Source: Saccharomycopsis fibuligera x Saccharomycopsis cf. fibuligera
Lineage: Eukaryota; Ascomycota; Saccharomycetes; Ascoideales; Saccharomycopsidaceae
Assembly (NCBI GenBank): GCA_001936135.1
Contig: CP012817.1
Coordinates: 3,844,001-3,908,000, forward strand
Direction: 5' to 3'
DNA: 64,000 nt
Part shown: piece by piece, positions 53,214-63,469 of the stretch
How positions within the stretch are numbered: the stretch's first letter is position 1
Layout of the letters: every line of letters starts with the position of its first letter
Made by a program: the position numbers and the translations under genes
Notes under the pieces: generated by a model
Databases searched by the model: none
Told to the model about the DNA's origin: nothing
What the model saw: only the letters and a program-made list of their open reading frames with translations

Positions 53214-54380
53214 ATGCTCTATACCAGTCTACTTTTACCGTTGGTGGCATTCGTCGCCCAGACCGCCTGCGGCTCCAGCTCCGCGAGTGTGCTCGAGATG
53301 GAAAACTATGGGTTTTCTGGCTACTACCAGCACGTTGCCAAAATTAGCAATCCGGACAAAAGCTCCTGTTCTTGCAAGCTCAGTGATACTGCAACCACCT
53401 TCTCCGGCGCCAATTCCCCGTTGGATGGAGAAGTCTCTGTGCATCTCAGAGGGCCCTTGACTTTGAAAAAATTCGGGTTCTACACGTCTTCTGGTTTCGT
53501 CCATGGTACCGATGACGACTCCGGAGACTGGACAAGACAGGCATATTACGACGGGTCCACCGCTACCAATGTGACTTTTTTGAACCACGGGGGAACCAAT
53601 TCCAGTTGCGCGGGTCCTGCTTTGACTTACGCTGGCAGCGATGGTACTTCGAAGGCCAGTTCCTCTACCGTGCTTTCCTCTGACACTTTGCTCAACTCTA
53701 ACGAAGAAGTTGTGCTTTACAGCAGTGAAGAATGTGAAAGTTCCGGGTTTAAAAAAAACTGCGGGGTGTACAGAGATGACATCCCGGCGTACAAGGGATT
53801 CAACGGCACCGTCAAGATGTTTTTGTTTGAGTTCACCATGCCTACCGAGTCCAAAGTCAAGGACAAGAACTCCGACTATTACAACATGCCGGCAATTTGG
53901 CTCTTGAATGCTCACATTGCACGTACGGGCCAATATCCATCCGACAGCACCTGTTCATGTTGGGCAACTGGCTGCGGAGAGTTCGACATTTTTGAAGTAT
54001 TGAATACCACCGAGGCAAACCATTTGTACACCACGATCCACGATTTCCAAGGCACTGATAATATCCAAACCGGAATTTCGGTGCCCGGCTATATTGAAAG
54101 AGACACTGAGTCCACCATGGCTGGCGGTGTTGCTTTTGACACCAATGGTAAAGCCGTGGTTTGGGTCTCTAACTCTACCTCATTTGACAGCACGGTCAAG
54201 GCAAGCAGCGTCAATGACTGGATTAGTGGTGCTGGTACTTCTGCTGAAGAGACTTTGAGCTCAGCATCTGCTGCTCCTCCATCCAGTTTGGCTGGAGGCA
54301 GCTATGCTTACGGCAAGTTCAGCATTGGTACTATGACTTTGATTCAATTGGTTTGTGGATTCTTCTTGTCTGTTTTTTGA
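53214..54380 (+). CDS. TOH1: GPI-anchored cell-wall protein of the Tos1/Toh1 family
   Basis: 388 residues. Signal peptide MLYTSLLLPLVAFVAQTACG. Then come the two fungal domains of the Tos1/YJL171C family (DUF2403-like, about 25-90; DUF2401-like, about 100-330). Marks include NYGFSGYYQHV, CSCKLSDTATTFSGANSPLD, MPAIWLLNAHIARTGQYP and CSCWATGCGEFDIFEVLN. These proteins are wall-associated and have been linked to beta-glucan. A Ser/Ala-rich spacer and hydrophobic tail (KFSIGTMTLIQLVCGFFLSVF) after Ser/Gly residues indicate a GPI anchor, which fits Toh1 better than Tos1. About ten Cys are likely disulfide-bonded. No CTG codons were found in 388 codons. Confidence 0.88.
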   Translation: MLYTSLLLPLVAFVAQTACGSSSASVLEMENYGFSGYYQHVAKISNPDKSSCSCKLSDTATTFSGANSPLDGEVSVHLRGPLTLKKFGFYTSSGFVHGTDDDSGDWTRQAYYDGSTATNVTFLNHGGTNSSCAGPALTYAGSDGTSKASSSTVLSSDTLLNSNEEVVLYSSEECESSGFKKNCGVYRDDIPAYKGFNGTVKMFLFEFTMPTESKVKDKNSDYYNMPAIWLLNAHIARTGQYPSDSTCSCWATGCGEFDIFEVLNTTEANHLYTTIHDFQGTDNIQTGISVPGYIERDTESTMAGGVAFDTNGKAVVWVSNSTSFDSTVKASSVNDWISGAGTSAEETLSSASAAPPSSLAGGSYAYGKFSIGTMTLIQLVCGFFLSVF

Positions 54381-55102
54381 ACCTCTGTTATGTTGCTAGA
54401 TTTGTTTTATTATTTTTATTATTTTCATTATTATTTTTGTTATCATTTTATTTTATTTTCCGCGTCTTCTAATTTTTCGGTTTTTGCCTATAAACATTTC
54501 AAATTATTTTTGTTGTGGCTTACTTTGTCTTGTCGCAGTCCTGACAACAGTTTCAATTTGAGGATTAAGATCATGACGTCTGTCTCAAACCTTCAGATAG
54601 TAGAGCGCCTTTAACGACTGTCAATATCGTTTTCCTTATCTCGCTAGCTTAACAATTCTCTTCTTTTCTCTTTGTCTTACTACCACCACTTTTGTATACC
54701 AAACCAGATTGAATGAGTCAATTCTTAAACAGTCAGGTTTTCGTCGTTTATATAGTATTGTTTACTCGGTCATCGCACGAACTTCGGTGCGCCGCTTGAT
54801 ATATACATATGCACATACAAATACAATATAGTACAATACGGAACGATACAACTGAAAGGTTTGGACTTCACATTTTCCTGAGGCAAGAAGGCCTTGTGTC
54901 TTATCACTGTTCATTTATCACGGTGATGCAAGGGCGAGCTATACTGTGGACGGTGAAGAAACTTCTACTGCGGAATGTATAACTTCATCACCAGGGAAAT
55001 AAACAACGACTATAATATCTACTGTCTGAACGAATCTACAGCAACGCCAAAGTCAAGGATCCAATAAATAATAGTAACAATTGATATCATAACAAGAATT
55101 AA

Positions 55103-55142
<40 letters not shown>

Positions 55143-55463
55143 CCCCTCTCGTAAGAACATAGCGAAAACCGAATAAATATAGAAAAAAAAAGAGGAGAGG
55201 ATAACTAGTGAGTTAAAATAAGATAAAGAAAGACATGACAAGTACATGAATAGTAAAATGTAATATTAAGAAAGAAGGGACAAAGAGCAACATAAAAGAA
55301 CTAATATAACGGTAGTACTAAACGAAAGGTAGTAATGTAGCAGTAAAAAGCATCAACCTCCTTCATTGGCAGCGGCCATGTTGGTATGTCTGTCACACAA
55401 GCAAGCATGAAAATAACCGGGATTATTGCGCTAAACAAACAACAAGGAGATCAATCACTTAGT
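54381..55463. other. Intergenic between converging TOH1 and PMP3-like gene
   Basis: About 1.1 kb with T36 at 55107-55142. No supported gene. Confidence 0.55.
55107..55142. repeat. Poly(dT) tract, 36 bases
   Basis: Uninterrupted T run. Confidence 0.9.
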
Positions 55464-55637
55464 TTAACGGTTCTTGAAAACAACGTAAAGGGCATGAAGA
55501 ATAGCAGGGAACCAAACAAATAGACACAAAAGCAAATTGAGCCATAATGCGCCACTGGTGCCTTCTTTGATATAGACGGCAACTGGAGGAATAATTAATG
55601 CAATAATCACGTCGATGATGATGTTTCCGTCAGCCAT
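55464..55637 (-). CDS. PMP3: PMP3/SNA-type small plasma-membrane protein
   Basis: 57-residue hydrophobic proteolipid of the Pmp3/UPF0057 family, which affects membrane potential and salt tolerance. The translation MADGNIIIDVIIALIIPP, VAVYIKEGTSGALWLN, LLLCLFVWFPAILHALY, VVFKNR has the two membrane segments and the family marks PPVAV in the first and WFPAILHALY in the second. Length matches S. cerevisiae Pmp3 (55). Start ATG at 55637 and stop TAA at 55464-55466. The gene is easy to miss because of its size. SNA paralogues are longer, so PMP3 is the best name, but orthology is not tested. Confidence 0.93.
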   Translation of the reverse strand: MADGNIIIDVIIALIIPPVAVYIKEGTSGALWLNLLLCLFVWFPAILHALYVVFKNR

Positions 55638-56263
55638 GGTGAATTGATTCCTGTACTAGTAGTAAGTGTGGGTGTGGGTGTACGCGTTGATGGAGCGATG
55701 GGTAGAGTCTTTTCTAAAGTAACGAGTGTTCACAGAAGAGCGTTTGTTGTTGTTGTTGCTGCTGCTGGTTGTTTAACTAACTGGATTCTCCAATATTTAA
55801 TATCGATTGGTGCCGTTTCCATTTCTGTTTTCGGTGGTCATCACCCGCCCGGAACTCAGTGGTTAGTCATGTGGCATGGCGCTGTACAAGTGCCCTCGGT
55901 ACCACCCGCAACGCCCGAGGCTTTTAATCAATTGATCAATCGCTAATGTTGATATTTAAAGTTGACCCAACATTAGTACCGATGATCATCGCCAGTGCTA
56001 TTGCTGCTGCTATTGATGCTGCTGCTGCTGCTGCTGCTGCTAGTACTACTATATACCGCAGTACACCAGATGACACACTTGCTAAGCACTGCAGAAGTTC
56101 AAAAGACCTACACACTTGCTAGTCTCTGTTCGATTGATTGCCGCTCTATTATATTCGAGGCACGGTTTTAGCTGCGCCGACATGAAAACCACTGGCTGGT
56201 GGTTAACTGATTGTTCAATTTGCAACTTTTTGTCTCATATACAATATTGTACGCGACGAAACA
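55638..56263. promoter_or_regulatory. Divergent upstream region PMP3 / RAD28
   Basis: 626 bases with GTTGTTGTTGTTGCTGCTGCTGG at about 55744-55768 and (GCT)n at 56017-56041. A plus-strand frame here (55644-55946, no ATG at its start) has no family features and is probably not a gene. Confidence 0.5.
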
Positions 56264-58165
56264 ATGACTATCAGTGGTTTTTTACTACAGCGCACTTTAG
56301 ACACATGTTCCGGCCGGAACGACGTTCCGCGAGCCACCACTTGCAACGGCCTCAATCATGAGAGTAACGTTAACAACTGCGGTATCACCGATAATGGAAT
56401 CTTCAGTAGACTAGTTTCCTACGATTCGTTGAACCTAGCCTACGACATCAACCGCATCTCTGTTGAAAAGTCAAGCACCCGGGCCAACACTACGTCACTA
56501 AGTAATTATTTGTCAGTTCTCGAATTTCACTTACAAACACAATTCAAAGTGTTCCCATCACAGTGCCATTATGCAGCGGTGAATTGCTTGGACTTGGAAA
56601 GAATTGATTATGAATATTTGATATCGGGATCAAATGACGGAAAGATCAAGTTGTGGAATGTCAACCAGGCGGAGGTAAACGACGAGGCTGCGTACCACCA
56701 GCCGCCGCAGCGACAGCTTGCTACGGATCCGGCCGATAGCTATATTGGCAGGGGAAATAAGCCCAAGCGAAATCAGATTGCCCAGATTGGTGAAATTTGG
56801 TCCCAGTTTCCAGAGGACGATCCCAGCACTAACATCCGCCACACGGCTGCTGGCAGTAACACTAACAGCGGTGGCAATACCCTAGGCAACACCTGGCGGG
56901 GCCACAACTATGGCATCTCGTCGGTGAAATGGTGGCCGTTTGATACTGGAATATTTGTGTCCTCATCGTTTGACAAAACCATCAAGCTATGGGATACGGA
57001 AAACTTGAAGTTAACCTACACATTCAATAATGACAAGATTATGCCCACCTCGATACCGGAACTTTACACCACTAGAACATCAACTCCCTTGGCTAGCTCT
57101 GCCAACAGCAAGATGTTTGGCCAAATTTACAGCACCGATTTCACCCCGACCCTACAGCATGCCCTCCTTGCTATTGCCAGCCAAGGAACGAGCTTTGTGA
57201 AATTGTTAGATTTGAGAACAATGACGTTGTCAAGCTATTTGTTTGGCCACCATGACCCGAGCGTAACCAGTGTTTCGTGGAATCCGGTTTTTGCTAACGT
57301 GCTAGCTACCGGCAGCAACGGCGGAGAAGTGAATGTCTGGGATATCAGGAGAAGCGATAGCTGCTTGTATTCTTTGAATATGCGCGATGCGAAAAGCTGG
57401 GATAATACGAAAAAGCCAAAAAGCACGACTTGCGGTAATGGCAATAACCATAGCAGCAGCCACGGCAAAGCGCACCATAATAGGGCGGTGAATGGCTTGT
57501 GCTGGCTTGACAACGGCGCCGGGTTGGTGTCGGTGGGGCTAGATAATTGCGTAAAGCTATGGGACTTGCAAAAGTTTGAGATGACAAACATCGTGGGAAA
57601 CAAAATCATGACTAAGGATGCAAGAATAAACCAGTTGAAAAGACAACGGCTATTGAGAAGGAAGAGAAGAAAGCTTGCCGGCGCTGGCGCCAGAGTGGCT
57701 AGCAGTGGAAACGAGGATGGCGAGGAAGACGGGGACGGGGACGAAGACGAAGACGCTGATAATCCAACTATCAGAAACAATTTTTTGCAAACGATAAACC
57801 CGATAGTTTGTGGCCCTAGCGACGGGGTGCTGGGGCAGTATTTGGTGTATCCGTCCAGCAAGATTTCAATCTTTGATCTCAATGAGTATGGCGGCGTCAG
57901 CGTCAGCGCCGGCGCCAGCGGCAACAGCAACAGCGACCGCAAAACGTCTCGGCCACGGCAACGAGGCGCCCTATTGAAGGCCCTAAAAAGAACAGACCTA
58001 CACAGCCAGGTCCAGCTAGACGAGCGAGCCTGCTGCATTGTTAAAAAAAGACAGGCCAGCGGGAGTTTCGGCAACAGCAACAGTTTTGTCTTCTTTGCTG
58101 GTACGTCGAACGGGAGAATCGACACCTGGGGCCCTTCGTTCCCCGGGGTGCTTGATCAAGCAGTT

Positions 58166-58202
<37 letters not shown>

Positions 58203-58288
58203 ACGAGAACGACGACGACGGTGCCGGCGGGACAAGTAGGGGAAAAAGGGGGGAGTATTTCAACGGCATCTATATTCCAAAGACATAG
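56264..58288 (+). CDS. RAD28: Rad28/CSA-type WD40 protein
   Basis: Homologue of Cockayne syndrome A protein, which works in transcription-coupled repair in the nucleus. 674 residues. The N-terminus MTISGFLLQRTLD resembles the CSA opening. WD40 repeats are seen at about 120 (LISGSNDGKIKLWNV), 230 (FVSSSFDKTIKLWDTE), 345 (VLATGSNGGEVNVWDIRRSD) and 420 (LVSVGLDNCVKLWDLQ). A last blade is near 600 (FFAGTSNGRIDTWG). The protein is longer than S. cerevisiae Rad28 (~500) because of linkers: a basic KRQRLLRRKRRK segment followed by an acidic Glu/Asp run near 455-500, and an Asp run near 636-645 encoded by (GAC)n. GC-rich, with CTA often used for Leu. Confidence 0.8.
58171..58197 (+). repeat. (GAC)n tract coding poly-Asp in RAD28
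   Basis: Nine GAC units near the 3' end of RAD28, followed by imperfect GAC/GAG units. Confidence 0.9.
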
Positions 58289-58396
58289 GGTTTGCTACTT
58301 TGCGAAGGCGCCTCAAAGGCGCCGTTGTAGAGCTACACGCTGAATGCTGAGAACTATATAGTGAACAATGCATGAAATACAACGTATACAAAAAAG

Positions 58397-58426
58397 GAAA
58401 AGAAAAGAAAAGAAAAGAAAAGAAAA
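58397..58426 (+). repeat. (GAAAA)6 microsatellite
   Basis: Six perfect pentamer copies between the converging 3' ends of RAD28 and HSM3. Confidence 0.95.
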
Positions 58427-58448
58427 GGTGCTGCCGTCTTCCCTCGGC

Positions 58449-59152
58449 TCATGTCGAAGCCGATTCCACTGTAGCTTTGGGCTCCAAGCCAGCGCCGTAG
58501 ACATCGCCGCTGGCCAACCTGGCCCTCTGTCTCTTCAACTCGGTGACCAAGACAGCAGCACTGCCGAGCGTCGACAACAGCGCCGTCAAGCTATCAATCA
58601 CCTCGATCCGCAACTGGTTCAAGCGGTAGTTTTTCTGCGTTGCAAAGTCGATTGGGGTCAGCGCGTCGCTGCCGGCGCCGCCGGCGCCGCCGTCGCTTAG
58701 CAAGTACATGTCCAAAACGGCTGGGACCTCGTTCGCTAGATAGCTGGCAGAGAAGCGCTGGGCGGCGGCGGACCGCAACAAGATGAGCGCGTTCGTTGGG
58801 GTTAGGCTGCTGATTTTCGAGATGGACAAGTTCTGCTTGACCGAGTGGAACGACGGCTCGAACGCTGTCCACTGCGCGTAGACCGGAAGGTGGTGGTTGG
58901 TGAGCAGCACGCTGGCCATGGCCAGCGCCAAGTTGTACGGCGCGAGGACAGCGGGGTTGAGTCTGGACAAGAGCAGCACCAAGTGGTCTGGTAGCCGGGC
59001 CGGATTGTTTCTTGCGAGCAAGTCGTCGCTGACCACGGCGCGGTGCAGCTGCTCGTTGAAGGCGTGGAAATCGGCGGGCGAGTAGAACGAAAAGTTGGCC
59101 AAGAAGCGCACTAGCTCGCCGGCGCCTACTGCGCCGGCGGCAGCGGCAGCGG

Positions 59153-59186
<34 letters not shown>

Positions 59187-60071
59187 GGCGGCAGCGTAGA
59201 GCTGGAACAAGTAGCTTATCTGGCGGCTGAGCTTGGCGACAAGACGCCGTCTCGCGGCGGGCTCGGGGAGGAGGGCGCGGTCGAAGATCACGGCGTGCAA
59301 GCTGACCAACTTGTTCAAGTAGAAGGCGTCGTCGTTCTGCAAGAAGTCGTCGCTGTCTGCAAAGAGATACAAGCTGTCGAACACCGCCTCGTCAGCAACG
59401 GCAAGGCGCGGCGCGCCGCTGAACAACTTGATGTCCAAGTCGACGAGCCTGGCGAGGAGCACAGAGTCGCCCGACGACTTCATGCCCAGCAACGCGCGCA
59501 CGTTGCGCCCGGTGAAGACCTGGCGGAAAACGGAGGGGTCCTCCTCCTGGGCGGCCAACGACACCACGCGGTCAAAGAGCCTCTCGATGGCGCTGACGAC
59601 GCCGACGTCCGTGGCCGCGGAGGCGAACGCCTGGAACACCGGCGCCACTAGGTCGTCGTGGGCCCCGCGGAGCTCGGCCAGGCTGGCGCGCGCCACGGTG
59701 TCGACGGCAAGCCTCTGGAGCTGCGCGGGCGCCCCCGGCTGGAGACACTGCTGGAGAAGGCCGCCGGCGAGTTCCGCGGCCTGGGTTAGAGACAACCGGC
59801 GCAGCACTGCGGCGAGCAGCTCGACCAAGACGGAGTCTGGGTCCTCGACGGACGGCGCCCGCGGGTGGCTGACGATGGAGAGCAAGAGCTCGGCGGTTCT
59901 GAGAACGTGCGGGCTGGTGCTGGGGCTGGTGCTGTCTGCGGGCTCGCAGCTGAGTCTGAGCGCAAAGGCGTCGAGGAGACCGGCGCTGACCGGGGGAGGC
60001 GCCGTGCCGGCGGCCAACGCGGCGGCTATTGAGGAGAGGTGCTGCTCGACAACAGGTAGATCAGCGGACAT
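58449..60071 (-). CDS. HSM3: Proteasome assembly chaperone Hsm3 (S5b/PSMD5 family)
   Basis: HEAT/ARM-type chaperone that binds the C-terminal domain of Rpt1 during assembly of the 19S base. 540 residues from the ATG at 60071. The frame stays open further upstream but reads through TA/CA microsatellites, so that part is not coding. Blocks that align by eye with S. cerevisiae Hsm3 are VVSAIERLFDRVVSL, LLARLVDLDIKLFSG, SRLNPAVLAPYNLALAMAS, FSASYLANEVPAVLDM and PIDFATQKNYRLNQL. It is Ala-rich, with an Ala/Gly run near 295-313 from a GCTGGN repeat. Strong GC bias raises Ala, Leu and Arg. Several in-frame CTG codons lie in helices, where either Leu or Ser could fit. Confidence 0.78.
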
Positions 60072-60231
60072 GGCGGTCTTGTGTAGTGTGCTGGCGATGC
60101 TGGCGCTGCGCAGCGCCGTGGGCTGGGCTGGCGCTGGATATATACACGGCAGCGACGGCGACGGCGACGGCGATGGCGTGGACGAGGAGGAGTGTGACCC
60201 TGCCGTGGGTCTTTGGGCGAGGTCTGCGAAC

Positions 60232-60262
<31 letters not shown>

Positions 60263-60358
60263 TAGATAGATAGATAGATAGATAGATACATATATAGATA
60301 TACACACACACACACACACTGCTCTCTACACCACGCCCAAGCAGCACAACACCCAGCC
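60072..60358. promoter_or_regulatory. Divergent promoter HSM3 / NCE101 with stacked microsatellites
   Basis: 287 bases holding GGCGAC repeats (~60150-60175), (TA)n at 60243-60260, (GATA)n at 60262-60289 and (CA)n at 60302-60319. The (CA)n ends 40 bases before the NCE101 ATG. Confidence 0.8.
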
Positions 60359-60619
60359 ATGGCCACATACCCATACCTCCTCTCACGGTACGTATCACTC
60401 CGCGCTGCCGCCGCCGCCCGTTCGCAACCCCGATACTAACCGCTCTCCAGCACCCTCGACCCAGTGTTTGCGGTGTTCATCGGCACCAGCGCCTACTACA
60501 CGTTTGAGCAGCGGGTGGGCAGACAGCCGGGACACACCTTGAACGAGCTCGTGGCCAAGCGGTACCGCCAGTGGTCGCAGGGCGCCGGTGGCGCTGCCAG
60601 CGCCACCGCGAAGAAATAA
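60359..60619 (+). CDS. NCE101: Nce101-type small membrane protein, spliced gene
   Basis: Two exons: 60359-60387 and 60451-60619. The intron (60388-60450, 63 bases) begins GTACGT, has the canonical branch site TACTAAC at 60434-60440 and ends CAG. The spliced protein has 65 residues: MATYPYLLSR, TLDPVFAVFIGTSAYYTFEQ, RVGRQPGHTLNELVAKRY and a short Gly/Ala tail. The pattern LDPVFA-hydrophobic-YY-E-RxGRxxGHxLNEL is that of Nce101/Nce1, linked to non-classical protein export. The S. cerevisiae gene is also interrupted by an intron near its start. The unspliced frame would not give this protein, so the intron is strongly supported. Confidence 0.92.
60388..60450 (+). other. Spliceosomal intron of NCE101
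   Basis: GTACGT donor, TACTAAC branch point ten bases before the CAG acceptor. Intron follows the second base of an Arg codon. Confidence 0.92.
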
Positions 60620-61127
60620 CACTGCGTGCCACGTCGAAACTGGCAAAGCGCTGTTTCCCGTCAGCATTTTGTTTGAGCTAGTAATGGAGCGAACGTCGCG
60701 GGTCCCTCCGCTGCCGCTGCTGGCTCTTTGCGCCTGTGGCCGTTGCAAGTTTTAAGTACAATGATATAGAGGACGACTACGAAAATACGTTTCAAGATAA
60801 ATTAGCTTTGGACAGCCTGTGTAAGCGGACTAGTAGGTACTGGCAAGTACGTCTATTTGAGCTTGAGCTTGAGCTTGAGCTTGAGCTTGGAAACTGGCGA
60901 CTGCGGTTTTTGTGGTCCAGCACCAGGGACCGCAAATTGTTGTTCTGAGGGTGGCGTCAAGCGTGGTTCGGCGCCGCGCACCCGCTGTCCCGAGTGCGCG
61001 ACACGCGGCCAGCGGCCAGCCGCCTGGTCAGGAAAAGCGAAGGCCTTGAGCTATCACCACAAGACACAAACTCGGCCAGCGCCGCTTCCTCTTCTGCGTT
61101 GCACTCGAAGCAGCACCCACTCGCCAG
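60620..61127. other. Intergenic between NCE101 and PEX2
   Basis: 507 GC-rich bases. Contains five tandem GAGCTT units at 60859-60888. A frame from about 60736 lacks ATG and known features. Confidence 0.55.
60859..60888. repeat. (GAGCTT)5 hexamer repeat
   Basis: Five perfect copies about 240 bases before the PEX2 ATG. Confidence 0.95.
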
Positions 61128-62753
61128 ATGAAAGCAGGCAGCGTTTCCAGCAGTTCCCACCACGACCGCCGCCACAGCACCGCAATGGCCGCGTGCTGCT
61201 CGCTCCACCCGCAGACCCGCGTGTCCCAGCTAGACGCCGTGGTCCTCGACCAGGAACTCTACGACTTGCTCCTCGGCCAGGTGCTCTCGCTCTTCTCCCA
61301 GTACAGCCCGTCCTTCAAAGCGCGCTACATCCACGAAATCGAGTTGCTGCTCAGGTCGTTGGTGTTCAAGTACACGCTATGGGACAACTCCAACACCTAC
61401 GGGTTTTTCCTCCAAAACTTGAAGCTTGTCGACAGCCGCCGTCCGCTGCAGAAGATCTCCAGGCGGGCTAAGGCCCTATACTATGCGGTGTTTATTCTCG
61501 GCGACTACTTGTCCAAGCGTCTCAACGGCTGCTTGTTCTCGATGGACCAGGACGACTTGGAGGACGAGCTAGCCGAGCTGGCCGAGCTGGCCGAGCTGGC
61601 GCAGCAGGGCGGCCGCCAGGGCGGCCGCCAGGGCAGCAGGCCGTGGCGCAAGTTGCAGACCATCTCAAAGCTCTTCCTGGTCAGGTACGTCAAGCCCGCG
61701 GTTGTCCACGTCTCGCGGTATCTCCAGCTTCTCAAGCTCGCCAGTTTTGTGCGGTTTCTACTCGACGGCAAGTTCAGCTCTTTGAAGTTCTACGTGCTAA
61801 ACATCGGCACGAGGGTCAGCTCAGCGGAAGTGGAGCAGGCGAGCAAGGGCAACGTCAACTATGAGTTCCAGCACCGCCAGATAATGTGGAACACGTTGAT
61901 TGAGTTCGTGGTCTTCTTGCTCCCCCTAGTGTCGAAGCTCGGCATATTGAAAAGGTGGCGTCGCAGGGGTGGCAAGTATTTTCTGCTTGCGCATTTGAGG
62001 AAAATCAGGCTCATCAACTACTTGCAGTATTACTTCAACGGCTCGCTATTTCTCGACCGCCCCATCAATGAGCAGGACGAGGACGCCCCCTCTCTAGGCG
62101 GCGCTGGCGTCAGGCAAGGCGGGGCAGCTCTCTCCAGCAGTAGGTCCAAAAGCGGCAAATACTGCCGTTTGCCAACGTCGCAGTGCGCAGTATGCCACGA
62201 AAGAAACAACGGCGCCAGCGCCACGGCCGCCGCTTCTCGATCCGCAGCGGCCCCGAGCAGCAGCAGCCACCACAACAGCAATAGCAGCGACAACGGCTCA
62301 AGCTTGATAGCCAATCCGTATGTCACAAATTGTGGCCATGTTTATTGCTATCTCTGCATTCTTGAGAAACTCGAAAAACACTCAACCGGGATCAAAAGCA
62401 TCGCTGAAGTCAAGAGGTTGCAGCAAAAGTTGGAAAACAGTCAGAGTCATGGCGACGACGGCGACGGCGACGACGACGACGATGGCGACCATTGGAATTG
62501 TCTCAGATGCAGTGGCGTTGTGCTCTGGTGCAAGCCGTATGATGACATTGACACGTCTGCAATCATAGTCGCAGGCGAACCGGACTCGGTACACAACGAC
62601 CATACCGATAATAACGGTGGATATGACGAAAATGATGATGCTGCCGATGGCGACGTGGGAGAGTCTTACCAAAACATTACGCATTCGCAATTAGGAAACT
62701 CCGCTGAATTTGACGAATTCACTGAAGGAGCAAGAAGCACTAACAATGGCCGT

Positions 62754-62801
<48 letters not shown>

Positions 62802-62960
62802 TACGATAGCGTGGAAGAAGAGTCTTACGATCAAGGTGATGATGAAGTTGGAGACGGCGATGAAGATGAAGACTATGGATCAACGGCGGACGGCGAAGAA
62901 TATGATGATGGAGATGCCGATGATGATGGGGGTGTTTTTGAGGAAAGTTTTGAGCTATGA
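61128..62960 (+). CDS. PEX2: Peroxisomal RING E3 ligase Pex2 with expanded RING and acidic tail
   Basis: Membrane subunit of the Pex2-Pex10-Pex12 ubiquitin ligase that recycles the import receptor Pex5. 610 residues; about 300 is usual. RVSQLDAVVLDQELYDLL opens the conserved domain. EIELLLRSLVFKYTLW, TYGFFLQNLKL, KALYYAVFILGDYL and EFVVFLLPLVSKL follow as in Pex2. Zinc ligands: C353, C356, C402, H404, C407, C410, C458 and C461, with ~45-residue low-complexity inserts after the first and third pairs. After the RING come 149 residues of Asp/Glu/Asn plus a 17-Ser run from (AGC)n at about 62755-62799. A second ATG at 61185 (MAACCSLHP) could be the true start. Name certain, tail unexplained. Confidence 0.93.
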
Positions 62961-63469
62961 GAAATGTTGTTATTGTTATGGCTATCGAGAACAGTCATGA
63001 TTTCTAAGTAGAGGTTGCGAATAGTCTTTGAGGAGATTTTTATATTCTATTTAGTTGTATTTTATTTCACAGCAGTTGTTTTTTTTTTTGTTTTTTATCT
63101 AGTTTTTCCTTGTAGTGCGAGGGTCGAAGCAAGTTCTGAGTCTTCAAGTATCTACAAGGCCTTGACCTTCAGAAGCAAAAAATACTATGTGTTCAGATTC
63201 TGCTTCCAGGGGAACACGTCAGTTACGCTATAAGGTAGGTAGCTAGTTCTGAATATGGTAGCAATACTTTTGCGATGTGACATGTGCTCCCATCTCTGGA
63301 TACTACTAGCAGCACCAAGAAACAATAGCATCAATGGAATCTCATTATTTATTTATCGCCATACAGACTACATTTCATCACAGACAATAACTTTGGACAA
63401 AAAGTGCTCCAGAAAAGAAAAAGAAAACCCGCATTACATACCGCCATGCTGTGTTTATCTAATTAATCC
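62961..63469. other. Intergenic between converging PEX2 and VPS29
   Basis: About 500 AT-rich bases. No gene seen. Confidence 0.6.

Noticed and set aside
55644-55946. 100-codon plus-strand ORF upstream of RAD28
   Set aside because: No ATG at its start, overlaps a divergent promoter, and has no conserved feature.
60072-60398. 109-residue N-terminal extension of HSM3
   Set aside because: It reads through TA, GATA and CA microsatellites and across the first exon of NCE101.
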